From positions 1-64,000 of the forward strand of contig NW_004086990.1 in NCBI RefSeq assembly GCF_000220395.1: a stretch of DNA of 64,000 bases. The letters run 5' to 3'. Positions within the stretch are counted from its first letter, which is position 1, and each line of letters starts with the position of its first letter. The notes beneath the pieces are model-generated. The model was not told the DNA's origin. It ran no database searches and saw only the letters and a list, made by a program, of their open reading frames with translations. The position numbers and the translations under genes are program-made. This stretch comes from Ichthyophthirius multifiliis. Its lineage: Eukaryota > Ciliophora > Oligohymenophorea > Hymenostomatida. Of the stretch, positions 37,410 to 49,400 are shown piece by piece.

Positions 37410-38237
37410 ATGAATCAAGATGTTAATAATAATTTAAATAATGTTTATAATAGTTAATATAAAGATATATATTAATAGGAATATACTAATACAAATTTCC
37501 TTAATATGAATCATGAAAGTATAAAAAATTAAAATATAAACTCATAATATTCTAATGCCCATATATCTTCTAACATATAATAAAAAAATAAATTAAATGA
37601 AAAATGTGATAATCCATCAAGTTTAATTAAAATATATACATAAGATGATTAAAGTACTAATTAAAAACCCATAGTTTTTACTTTTATTTAAGGCCTTTCA
37701 ATGTTTTTCTTTTTTTTATGGGCTTTATTGCTTTTAATATATTCTTAAACACCTAGTTTATATGGAAACAATTTATAAGATTGTTAAAATTTGAGGAATT
37801 TTACTTATTTTTTAGGAAATATATGCTAGCTTCTATTATTCTATCATATTTTATATATATTAGTTTCATATTTATCTTTAAAGTATAATTGTTTTGAACT
37901 TTGGCCTCCTTTAAATAAATTTTTTTTTATTTCAAATTATGCTTCGCTCATTTTTCTTATTATTTTATTAATTATACTTTAAATATTATATAGCTTTAAT
38001 GAAAATTGTGGTTTACTTTAATATATAGTATTAGGATATCTTATTAATTCATATCTAATATTAGGAGTATATGTAATTTCTATTATTATAAAATAATATT
38101 TACAAAGTTCTGGATTTATTAAAAGAGAAAATGCTTAAAATATTTCAGAAGAAGAAATTAGCTATATAAAAAGCTATTAAAATATTAATTATAAATAAAA
38201 AAATTCTAATTACTAAACATTTGAAAATATTAAATGA
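37410..38237 (+). CDS. Four-span membrane protein, unknown function
   Basis: Intronless frame of 276 codons (275 residues), ATG 37410 to TGA 38235-38237. The first 85 residues are Asn/Gln/Ser-rich and presumably cytosolic. Four hydrophobic segments follow: LSMFFFFLWALLLLIYS, ICQLLLFYHILYILVSYLSL, YASLIFLIILLIILQILYSF and YIVLGYLINSYLILGVYVIS. The loop after span 1 contains a Cys in NNLQDCQNLRNF, and the loop after span 2 has NCFELWPPLNKF; both are candidates for a lumenal side. The tail of about 50 residues is charged and Asn-rich. The layout (disordered N-terminus, four-helix bundle, short tail) is common among ciliate membrane proteins, but I recognise no family. Confidence 0.7.
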
Positions 38238-38642
38238 GAAACTTTAAAAAATATTTTTATTTAATTATATAATAATAATAACTTTTAATTTTATATTTTA
38301 TTTTTAAAAATGCTCATTTTTAAAATATAATTACAGTATAATATTTTTATATTTTTATGTGTTTTTAATTTTTTAAGGATTATTTAATTCTCTATGTTTT
38401 AAAATTATATTAAACATCCGCCTAAAAATATATAACATAGTAAATAAATTTTTAAATATTTACTATTAGATTAGAATAAATTAAAAAAGTTAAAAAATAA
38501 AATAAAATAATAGAATAATTTAAATATAATTCATAAATAAAGATATATATTTATATTTTCTTTAATTTTTTATATATATATATATATTTAATTCATATAT
38601 TTCTGATACATATAAAAATATAACATATAATACGATTTAAAA
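38238..38642. other. AT-rich spacer
   Basis: AT-rich DNA with a TA run near 38.57 kb, between two plus-strand genes; presumably holds the promoter of the MED27-like gene, but no element is recognisable. Confidence 0.6.
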
Positions 38643-39568
38643 ATGTTATTTAACAAATTTTCTGATAATAAGACATTAAATTAAATCGACAATTCAATAA
38701 ATTTGTTACAAATAATTAAGAAAAAGCTTACTTCTTATATTAATCAAATTACTTCTCTACGAACTATGGAATTGTAAATTAAAAGATAGTCAATAGATTA
38801 GCTTAGTTTATTTAATAACTAGGAAATATTGAGATAGTATAAAAATATTATTTTTTTAATTTTTTATATTATAATATAAGGGTATCTGAAAAGATATATA
38901 ATTTAGAAAAATAAAAAAGAAATTTGCTTAAGTTTGTTTAATAATTTAAAATATAGTATAAAGATTTAGAATAGGATATTCAAAATAACAAAAAATAATT
39001 AATTAAAAGCTCAATTATTGGAATTATAACAACATAAACATTTTTATAATAAGAAAAAATTTTGGATTTAAAAAGCCTAAAAAGCTGTTCAGAATAATTA
39101 CAATTTAACTTTTAAGTTTTACATAATAAATTTGTTTCAATTAAACCAAACTAAAAAGTTTAAAATACACAATAAATATAAATAATATTTTGTATTAAAG
39201 ATTCTCCTTATAATTAAAATTACAGATATTATATTTAAGATGTTTTCTGTTGTCCTATTGAGTTTAATACAAAAGATTTATATCCCAACTTATTACCAAT
39301 TATTTTTTAAGAAATTAATATAGAAATAAAAATTCAATACATAATTTATGATTTTTTATAATTTTTAGGGATATTTATTGCAAATTAGAATAGCCAAAGC
39401 TAACAAATCATAAATTATTTCCAATAAATTTTTGACCCTAAAACTGAATGTGATAAATGTAAAAAATATATGAAATATGTCTCACCTGAAAAAGGATTCT
39501 TACCACCTTTGCATCTTTCTAACTAAAAATTATTCCATTAATAATGTATTGAAGAAAACCAATAGTGA
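38643..39568 (+). CDS. Mediator subunit 27-like protein
   Basis: Candidate MED27, a tail-module subunit of the nuclear Mediator complex. Two exons, 38643-38836 and 38881-39568, sum to 882 nt, giving 293 residues, close to the usual length of about 300; the 44-nt intron splits a Gln codon (TA/G). The N-terminal half is coiled coil (QEILRQQVSEKIYNLEKQKR...). The C-terminus has a compact zinc-ligand pattern: CDKCKKYM, then LPPLHLSNQKLFHQQC, i.e. C-x2-C ... PP ... H-x3-C. This matches the MED27 C-terminal signature of a Cys pair, a PP motif and a final His-x-x-Cys. Middle segment IIYDFLQFLGIFIANQN is also in the expected place. Another coiled-coil protein with a small zinc site remains possible. 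Confidence 0.55.
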
Positions 39569-40157
39569 TTAAATTAATTGCATTTAAATTATTTTATTAA
39601 AATAAATATATTATATAAATTTAATATACTTAATCATAAATTTTTTATGTTCTTTGTGAATTTTTTAAAAATTCAATCAAAAAAAAGGAAACACGAGAAC
39701 AAAATGGATAATGCACTTTTTTTTTGGTTTATCGAGTTTTTTTTAAAAAAAATATATAAAAAATAAATCAATTCATATATAAAACCTAGTTATTTGAAAT
39801 ATTTTCAATATTTATTAAACTTTTTAGATAATGATTTTTTTAATATATTATAAAATTATTACTAAATTTAGTATAAATTAAAAATAACATTTTTTATAAT
39901 TTCAATTATCAAATTTTTATTTATTTTAAATAATAATTAATATATATTAAAAATATCTTATTTCTTTATAAATTATTAATATAATTTAGTTTTAAAAAAT
40001 ATTCCAGAATAAGGTTTTCTATCATAACTAAATTATTAACAGCGCCAATATTTTTCCTTTAAAATTCTTATATTAAATTTATTAGTTTTGATTTTATTTA
40101 TAAAAAATAAATTTATAAATTATATAAAAATAAATTATTTATTCTTATAAATAATAA
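39569..40157. other. AT-rich spacer
   Basis: Nothing recognisable; includes an isolated slightly G+C-richer patch near 39.68-39.74 kb without a meaningful frame. Confidence 0.6.
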
Positions 40158-41779
40158 ATGCTTAATATAAACGGAAATTTAGAGTTAGATTATTCTCAAC
40201 CTATTTTTTAAAATCAAGTATTGATTCGAAAAAATTTTGGGAAATTAAATTGGAAGCCCCTAACAAGACTTTAATAAGGTATGGAAAGTTAATACAAAGT
40301 ATAGAAGTTTCAAATACAATAAAATAAAACGAGAAATATCATAAATCTATAGAAGAGGCTAAACTTTATATAGAAAAATAAATATAGATTAAAAAATTAA
40401 GAGGTTATGATTTAAAAAAAGAGAATGATAATATTGAAAAAAAGAAAAATAATTAAACAGGCATTTAAATAATCATAAATAAAGCAGAATTTAAAGAGGA
40501 CTAAATATAAAAAAACATAAATTATTAAGAAGATAAAGAGGTTATATATAAAGACAAATGTTATTTTGAAGAAACATCTAAAGCTTGGAAAGCTAATTTT
40601 ATAATATTAAAATTGGAAGGAAAAAACATATAAAAAATTGAAGGGTAAGTATCGTTGATAAAGAAAAGTGAATAAAGTACTATTGAATTTCCTTCTGTAA
40701 AAAAGGCAGAAATTGAATTTAAAAATTTAATTGAAGAATATACAGTTTTAGGATGGTCACGATTTGATGGAAAGTTAGAAGAAATATAATAAAAAATAAA
40801 AGAAGAACCTTAAAAAAAATAATAATAGTAATTGTTTGTACCTTAAAAAAAATAGAATAATCAAAATTAACTTTCATCAAAAAATAATTTATCAGATATG
40901 ACAGATAGCGTGCTTTCAAATGCAAGTGATGTTGATTCTTAATCATAAAAAAGTAATTTAAGCGGAAGCAAATTAGGAGGTAGTGGTACTATATAAGGAG
41001 TACTTCTTGCAAATCAAATGCCAGATGATTTCGATGCTACAGGATGGATCGGAAGTGAGAAAATGGATGGAGTTAGAGCTATTTGGACTGGAACTAATTT
41101 CTATTCAAGAAATGGGAATCAATTTTATCCACCTAATTGGTTTATTAAAGGATTCCCTAAATCTACTTTAGATGGGGAATTATTTACAAAAAGAAACGAT
41201 TTTTAATATTGTGTTTCTATAGTCAAAAATTAAAATAAAAATAATGATATTAATATTTCTAATAAATGGAAAGATATTATTTATTTAGTTTACGATGCTC
41301 CAAAATTAAATCTCCCTTTTTCTAAAAGAATTTAAATTCTCTAAGAAGAAATTCCTAAATTTAATAATTAATACATAAAAGCTTTGCCTCATATTACAAT
41401 AGAAAATTAAGATCATTTAGAAGAATAACTACAAAAAGTGCTTGATAAAGAAGGAGAGGGGCTAATGCTTAGAAATCCAGATGCCTTCTATGAATAAAAA
41501 AGGTCTAATAATCTATTAAAAGTCAAAGTCTTTACTGATGAAGAAGCTAAAGTTTATGGTATTTAAAATGGAACAGGAAGATGTTAAGGAATGATGGGAG
41601 CCTTATTGTGTGAACTTAAAAATGGGATATAATTTAAAATTGGAAGTGGTTTTAATGATTAATAAAGAAAAAGACCACCTAAAATTGGTAGTATTGTTAC
41701 TTTTAAATACTAGAATTTGTCTAAAAATGGGATTCCGAGATTTCCAATATTTTTAAGGATTAAAAATGACAATTTTTGA
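40158..41779 (+). CDS. ATP-dependent DNA ligase with WGR-like N-terminal domains
   Basis: DNA ligase of the small ATP-dependent type, about 540 residues. The C-terminal half (from about 41.0 kb) shows all nucleotidyltransferase motifs: motif I SEKMDGVRAIW with the adenylated Lys at 41060-41062, STLDGELF (III), DIIYLVYDAP (IIIa), GEGLMLR (IV), LLKVKVF (V), then an OB-fold with FKIGSGFND and GIPRFPIFLR. This is the minimal bacterial/phage-like ligase architecture, without the large eukaryotic DNA-binding domain. The N-terminal half has two WGR-like segments: FWEIKLEAPNKTLIRYGK...SIEEAKLYIEKQI, and later VKKAEIEFKNLIEEYTVLGW; WGR domains occur in PARPs and bind nucleic acid ends. A Gln/Ser-rich linker joins the halves. 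The frame is one base short at a six-T run near 40.21 kb; one extra T joins the ATG to the WGR domain. Likely nuclear repair enzyme. Confidence 0.88.
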
Positions 41780-41824
41780 TTAAAAATATATATTTTTAAA
41801 AAAATAAATATTACAATTTTATTT

Positions 41825-43038
41825 TCATATGTTAAAATCATAGAATTATTATTCTTATTTTTTTAATTAAAAGAGGGTTTAACTATTCTCATGTATTTGA
41901 TTATTTAATGACATTAATTTTTCTCTTATTTCTTATTTTTTTTGAAAATTATCTGACTGTAAAAAATATTTTTATAAAATTTTTAAAAAATGAATATTTA
42001 ATTTACTTTATCTTCTTCTAAGTATTTTTGAAATTATTTATGTAAATAAATCTATTTTTATTCGCATTCTATAATTTTATTTGTGAGTATTTCTTAGTTT
42101 TATTTCTATGAATAGTTATTTTCACTATTATTATAGCTACCTTAAAACTCTATATTTGAAATTTAAAGATTATTGATAATTTTGTCTTTTTATTTAAACA
42201 TTTAATCTTTGATTTATTGCCATTAAATCTATTTATTTTCTTGTTCTTAATATAGTTATTTTATATTTTAATTGATATATTATAATTTAGTTATTTATTC
42301 ATTATTTTCTTCATTTAATATTTACTATTATTTTTCAAGTTTATCTATTTATTCTTTATATTTTTATTCTTATTCTATTTATTATTTTTGTAATTTATTT
42401 AATTAATCAGTAAAAATTTGCTTAATATTTAAATTTTCAGACTATTTCTCATTAGCTTTTTCTAAAAATTCTTCTTATTTTTATTTTTCATGTTAAATTT
42501 AAAGTACAATAGATTTATTTTTTTAAGAGTTTGTATAATTTAATTCTTTTGTTTAATTATACTTTTACTATTTTTCATTGATTTAAATATTATTTTAATC
42601 AATTTCTTATTTTAATTGTTAAATTTAGAATTAAATTTATGTAAGTTCTTATTTACTTTTTTAATTTATGCTTTTTTAATTACCTAATTCTTCCATTTTT
42701 TGATTTAAGATTTCATTCATTTTTATGAAAATGCTATCTTTATCTAATTCACATTCTTATAAAGATTTTTATAATTTTTCTTTTATTTTATTATTTTCAT
42801 CAAATTTTTTTTTTGTAAAATTTAATTCTTCTTACAAATTTAATATTTTGTTTCTTTAAGTTTAATAATTTTAAGTTTTTAATTTGTCAATTTCATTATT
42901 TTTTATTTCTATTTATTTTTTTAATTCTTATAATTTTAATTAAGATTCTTTTAAATCTTAAGTATAGGTACTTATTTATACTGTTTTTTATATATTAGAA
43001 ATATTTGCATTTAATATTTAATCTAAAGGAGGAAACAT
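41825..43038 (-). CDS. Long coiled-coil protein
   Basis: Minus strand, exon 1 42007-43038 (344 codons), intron 41957-42006 (50 nt), exon 2 41825-41956 (44 codons including TGA), giving 387 residues with the frame preserved. Almost the whole protein is Lys/Glu/Gln/Asn/Leu-rich with heptad-like spacing (for example LQELKKQIEIKNNEIDKLK), an extended coiled coil. A short non-helical N-terminus (MFPPLDQILNANISN) starts it. Half of the Gln residues are TAA/TAG. Such proteins in ciliates are often cytoskeletal or basal-body associated, but nothing here identifies the partner. It converges on the DNA ligase gene with only 45 bp between the two stop codons. Confidence 0.8.
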
Positions 43039-43435
43039 TCTATCAATTTATTCAAAAACATTGTTTTAATACATTTAAAATAATTTATTATATAATATTT
43101 ATATTTAAAAAATATGATATAGTGATATTAAAAATATATTATTATATTTTTAATAAAACTTACTTATGTTAAAATTATTTAAAATATAAAATATTTTTTT
43201 AAAAAAATAAATAAATAATTTTAGTTTAATTGTTAAATTATACTTTATTAATTTGTTTTTGCTAATTTTTAAAAAAAAACTATTTATTAAAATTGAAAAA
43301 AATTTGATTTCATTTTTAAATATCTTATACTGATTAAATTTATAAAAAAAAAAAAAAATTATTATTTTCAATTTAATTAATTATTTAAATTAAAAAAACT
43401 AGATTTATTAATGTAAATTGATTAATAAATTAAAT
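43039..43435. other. Divergent promoter region
   Basis: About 400 bp of AT-rich DNA between the starts of the coiled-coil gene (minus) and the calcium-channel gene (plus). It must carry both promoters, but no element is recognisable. Confidence 0.5.
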
Positions 43436-46400
43436 ATGGCGACAAAATACTTTTACATTCATTAGATAATCCCTAAATTTTTTTAAATTGCAGAAATTCA
43501 AGTGAATATAGTGTATTTATGATAGAAAGTGATTAAAATATAATAGAATATCCAAATACATTTGAATTAGTATTTACTATTCATCCAAAGTTAAACTATT
43601 AAGCTTAAAAAGAACTTCAAAAGAATTTGAAAGATGAGAATAAAGTAAAAAACGATAATAAAATAGAATGTTTAAAAAAGCGTTCTGAAATAGAAAAATA
43701 AGAAAATTAAAAGATCATAAAAAAAATGGAAAAACAACTTGTAAAGATTGGAAGTGAAATATAAATGTAAAATAAATATATAATAATAAATTTTAGTATT
43801 ATTTTAAAAAAAGTTATCATATATATTCATAATGCTATTTAAAAAGTAGTGCAAAAAAAAATACAAATAGTTCGAATTTGTTTTGTTTAAAATTAAGCAA
43901 AAAAGCAAGAAAAGGGAATTTATTTTAGATAAAAATAGATGATTAAAATAATTAATAAAAATCTGATTATTTTTTAACTTATAATGATCCATTTATTTTC
44001 GAAAGCATTAAATTTAAAAAAAGTAATCTAACAACTAAAGATCTTCCTCCTTTTATATACTAAAATAATAAGAGTAATTCTAAAAATAATTTTAATTCCT
44101 TAAATATACTTGAATATGAAAAAATGAGTACTATTAATAAATCCATTACAACGATTCCTATTTTCGAAAGCCTTGAAAACATAAAAGTTTATCATGCAGG
44201 GCACAAAAGAGATAGTGAAAGCTTTTTTAAGGCTATTAATGTTGATTATATCGAAGAAACAGAAGATTAAAATTGTATTAGGTGGGGAGATTATGTAAGA
44301 ATAGGCAATAACTTTGAAAACAAAGAAAAAGACAATAAATTAGAAGGAGTTTTTTTTAGCGAAATTAATGTTGCTGGAAATTTTCCTTCAGTTTATTTAG
44401 AAGTAAATTAAAATTATTCATACGAAAACTTTTCAAGCATTTTTTAAATTTTACCTAATGATGTTAATTTTTTGGGAAAAAAAATAGTAAATCCTGAAAA
44501 AATATAGAATACATAATTAAGGCATGTTTTATCAGGAAAAAAATTATGTTTTAATGGAAACAAAATATGCTTAGAGCAATCATAAAATGTTGTTTTACAA
44601 TAAAAAACTTTGTAAACTAAAAATTTTAATACTCTTTCTACAATTTGTAATGATGATAATACCGAGAATTTATTTTTAAAAGAAAAAAAAGGAAATGATA
44701 AAGAAAATAATAATAATTTTGAATAAGATAAAAACTGCAAAAATAATAATTGTCTTCTTTTATTAAATGTTTAGAATAAAGAATAAAATTTATTTTATAA
44801 TATTAGTAATTTTAAAATAAAAAATAAACTTTCATAAGTTACTGTTTATTTGGAAGAAGAAGCTGTAATGATAATGAATTAAGATTTAATTGAAAAAATA
44901 GATAATGCTTTTATTTAATCAGATTATTTTTAGCCTATTTTTTAACCTATGAACGCTTTAGGTAGGCATATATTTATGATTGGAATTGAAAAAAACAATA
45001 ATAATATTAAAGAAAGTTAATTTTTTTTTAAAAAGGTATGCTTTGAAGATATTATTTTACTTTTAGAATTACATTCTCTTTGTTTTCATTTAGTTTTTTT
45101 CAGCTTTTTAGCTGGATAAAACAGTAGTATATTTAATAATGGAGATAAAATTTTAAAAGATTTATATATTTGGATTAAAAATGGGGATAAACAATAACAA
45201 TAAAGATAAAATTTAATAAGAGAAAGTGGTATTTTAGATGTTTTAATGAAGATTTTATTTGAAATTTACAGTTTATAAATTATGTATGGGAAAGAAACTG
45301 GGATAAAAATAGAAATATTTAAATTTGTATTAACTTTAAAAAATTTATTAGAAATTATTACAGAAAAAAATTATTGTAATTCAATTTATGTTTATTAATG
45401 GTATTTTTTATTTAAATAAATATTAATTGATAAAAATGTTTTTGAAAAATTTAGATTTGACTTATTATTAAACCAACTTTTTTAAACTACTCAATTAAAT
45501 GTGGGTGTAAAAGAAGACTTAAATTAGCTTATAGAATGCTTAAAAATCGAAAAATAAAATATTAAAATTCTACTTTTAATAAATGCGTTTTGTAAATTTA
45601 ATGCCTTTAGAGAATTATCAGAATAGGAATCTATTATAGAGCTTCTTTTAGGAAATAAAGAAAATAGGGAAACCATCTTTTAATAATTAAAGGCAGATAA
45701 TCAGGATATTTTTATAGAAAATAGCGCTGAAGAAAAAATATATATTAATCGAAAATTTATAAATTAAATATAGGTTGATTAACTTGTTTAAAATATTAAT
45801 CTAATTATAGAATTAGCAAAAGGAGGAGTACATTTAATTGAAAAATATGTTTTTTATTTATTTCCAGGTAAGTTATGTGTTGCTATTTTTTAATCTAATG
45901 ATACTAATTTTAGTATTAAAAGTGCCATTTTGGATTTATTCACATCAACCTATCTTTAGTTAGATTTTTTCAACCTTTATTGTGAAGATATGGAATCTTA
46001 AAAAGATTACTGTATTTTTTTATCTAAAAAAAAAATGAATTAAGTTAATTATTAATTGAAAATTTTAAAAATAAGTATTGTTTTGATATAATCCAATTCA
46101 TTTTCGATTATTTAAATTTAATTTAAAATAATATTTGTTTTTTGTAAAGTTAAGAGTTTAAAATGTGTAATTCAATTTTAAAAATGATTATTTTTTTGAT
46201 TTAAAAATAATTCTTTTCTTTTTAAAATTTATCTTTTTTATAAAAATCTATATTTTATCTTTTATAAATCAGCACTTAATTTTAAGATTCTAATTTATTT
46301 GATTAAAATTAAAATTTACAATTTTAAAACAAAACAAATGTTTATTAGGAAATTGGAAGCTATAAATAAATAATAATTTATTCTATTTAGATACTTGATT

Positions 46401-49400
46401 TAATTTTTTAAGTTTAATAAAATAATATTGTTGAAGAATTTTTTTTTTAATATGAAAAATTTAATATTTTTCTAAGTAAAAAATCAACAGTTATTTAAGA
46501 TGATAAAGACAATTCTCAAAAACAAATTCTTTAAAAGAAAGAATTATCAATAGAAAAAAAGAATGATGATATTTTTATTTAAGAAAAGTAAGATAATAAT
46601 AATATTTCTAAAGAAAAATAGAAAAGAACAAGCATTTTCTAACTAAAAATATAAGATGAATGTGAAAAAAAACAAAAGAATAGATAATCATATAATCAAA
46701 AATCTGAAGAAAATAAAAATAATTTATTTATTGAAGAACTTTTAAAAGAAGAAAAAATATATTTTTAGTAAAAAACTACATCTTTAAGTTAAAAAAAACC
46801 TTTATTTTTCTAAAGAATATATTAATTTTAAGGAGAGCAAGATTTATTCTTAAAATAAGCTTTAACTTTTTTATAAGAAAAAAAAAATCTTTAATAAGAT
46901 CTTGTTATTTTTTTACATAAAAGATTACTCATTTTGTAAGAAGAAGAATTGAGTACAAAAGTAATAAATTTAATTTACATAATAATGAATTTAGAAGTAT
47001 TTTATATGAAATCCTTAAGTAAACTTAGATAATAAAAGAATAAAAACTTGAAGAAAATATGAAAAATTAAAGTAAATGCATTATAATATATAATTAAGTA
47101 AGAATGAATATAGAAAAGATGAAAGAATAAAAAAAATTCAAAAGAATATAAAAAGTTTAATTTTAGAATTTTTTTTTGGAAAAAAACAAGAGAAATTTAA
47201 TTAAAATTAAATTACTTTTTTACCATTTTTATAAAATATAAATTCCATTATTATTTCCTCGCCAGAAAAAAAATAACTTTAAGAATCTTTTAATGAAAAT
47301 ATAGAAGAAAGTTCTTATTTTTCTAATATTAATTATATTAATAATTAACCTTCAAAACCTTTTTTTTTTTAAAATAAAGAAGTATTGTAATAAGAAGAAA
47401 CATTGAAAAACTAAATCATTTATTATCTTCATCCTAATTATTAAATTGATTTATCTATGCTTTTTTTTCATCAAAAAATGATAAAAAAAATAAATTTTAT
47501 TGATTAAATTATTGATATATTAAATATTTTATATTAATGTGAAAATAAAAGAAAAAAACAAAATGATTATTTGGAAATAGTTTTAGACTGTATAGCTTTT
47601 TTAAACTTATTTGCTCTTAAAAATGTCAAAAATTAGTGTTTTTTGCTTAAAAATGATTCTTTATTAAACATTATCATTTAGTTTTAAGATCCGAATATTA
47701 TTTAAATGAGTTTTCTTTTATTAAAAAATTTATTTTAGGACAACTTTCCCTTTTTAATAGATTCTTCTCAAATGTTTTTAGAAAGTTTTTTCTTAAGATT
47801 ACTTAAAAAATTTAATGAAAATTTCAAAAAAAAATTTTTTGTTTTTTGTATTCATTTTTTCGAACTTTTACCTTATTTAGTAACATTAAATGGAAAAATA
47901 TTAACTTAAAATTAATTTTTTTTAGTCAAATTTATGAATTAAAACAAGTTTGATTTGAATTCATATTTACTTTAATGTATAAATATGCTTTTAGAGTAAA
48001 AAATATAAGTATAAAATTATAATTAAATCTAGAAATATATACATATATCCTAAGAAAACGTTTTTTTGACTTCCTTTTTAAGATCTTTTCGTTAAATAAG
48101 TTTAAATTGTAATAGTTATGTACATAATTATTTACGCTCATTATTTAGTATTAAACAAATAATAGAAATTTTATAAGATTTGGATGATTGGTGGAATATT
48201 AAGTTAGAATTTTTACTATATTTAAATGACATATACCTTTGTAGAAACAAAATAGAATAAAATGAGCTTTCTTAGCTTAAATTCTTGTTTAAATTAGTAC
48301 TTCCTGATTAGCTATTATCATATGCATTTTTTATAAAAAATTAGACCTTTATAAACTTTTAAAATTGCTTTTTTATTTATAAAGGGCATTCTAATATTTT
48401 ATAAGATAATAACCTTCAAAGTTAATCAGATAATATTTTTAATTTTATTTAATCTTATAACTAATTTATAATTTTTGGAATCATAAGATCTTTTAGATTT
48501 TATGTTTTGAAAGTAATATTTATATTTTAATTTATATATTTGATTTTATTTTTAGGTCAAAGATTTCGAAGATGATTACTTCTTTAATATTTATAAATAA
48601 TTTGTAAAAGAATTAATATAGTTTTTTTAAAATTAATATGATAATATTTCTGATACTTTCATGTATTTTTGTTAAAAAGAAAACTAAAATTTAATTAGAT
48701 GTATTTATTTTTATATTTAATAACATTTTAAATAATTTTTTATTATAATAAAAAAAAAGAAAATAGCAAATTAGATTTATGTGAAGCTGAATAACAAAAT
48801 TATTATACATATTAAAATACATAATAATTATTAAAATAAACAATTGAATAAATAGATGAATTATTAAATATAGATAAGGTTAATTTTTTAACAGAAAATT
48901 TATCTATAAGTAAATATTAAAAATTACAATAATAAGCATTCGCAAAACATATATATTTAGTTAATTAATAAAGAGTTAAGAAAAGTATTATTAATAAATA
49001 TTAATATCAATCTTTAAATTAGTTAACTGAATTCATATTATAAATAAAAAATTAAGATAATTAAAAATTCTTGTTATGTTTAGAATAATATTAAAATATT
49101 CTCAATAATAATTCAAATTAAATTAATAATAAATAAAGAATTTACACTTTAAATCTTCTTAATAATGTTCTAAATCGAATTCCTTAAAATTAGGTTAATT
49201 AAGTAAAGTTTTTAAGCCTTCTTTGTCAAGCTATTATAAAGGTTTAAGAAAAGAAAATTAAGATTTAATATATAAATACTTTAATTGATTATTTATCAAA
49301 TCATTCAAATTAAATAAAATAAGTTTTTTATCAATATTTATTGTAAGATTAGTAAAATTAATTTCTTCTATCTATCAAAAATTTAATTTAAGATACTTTT

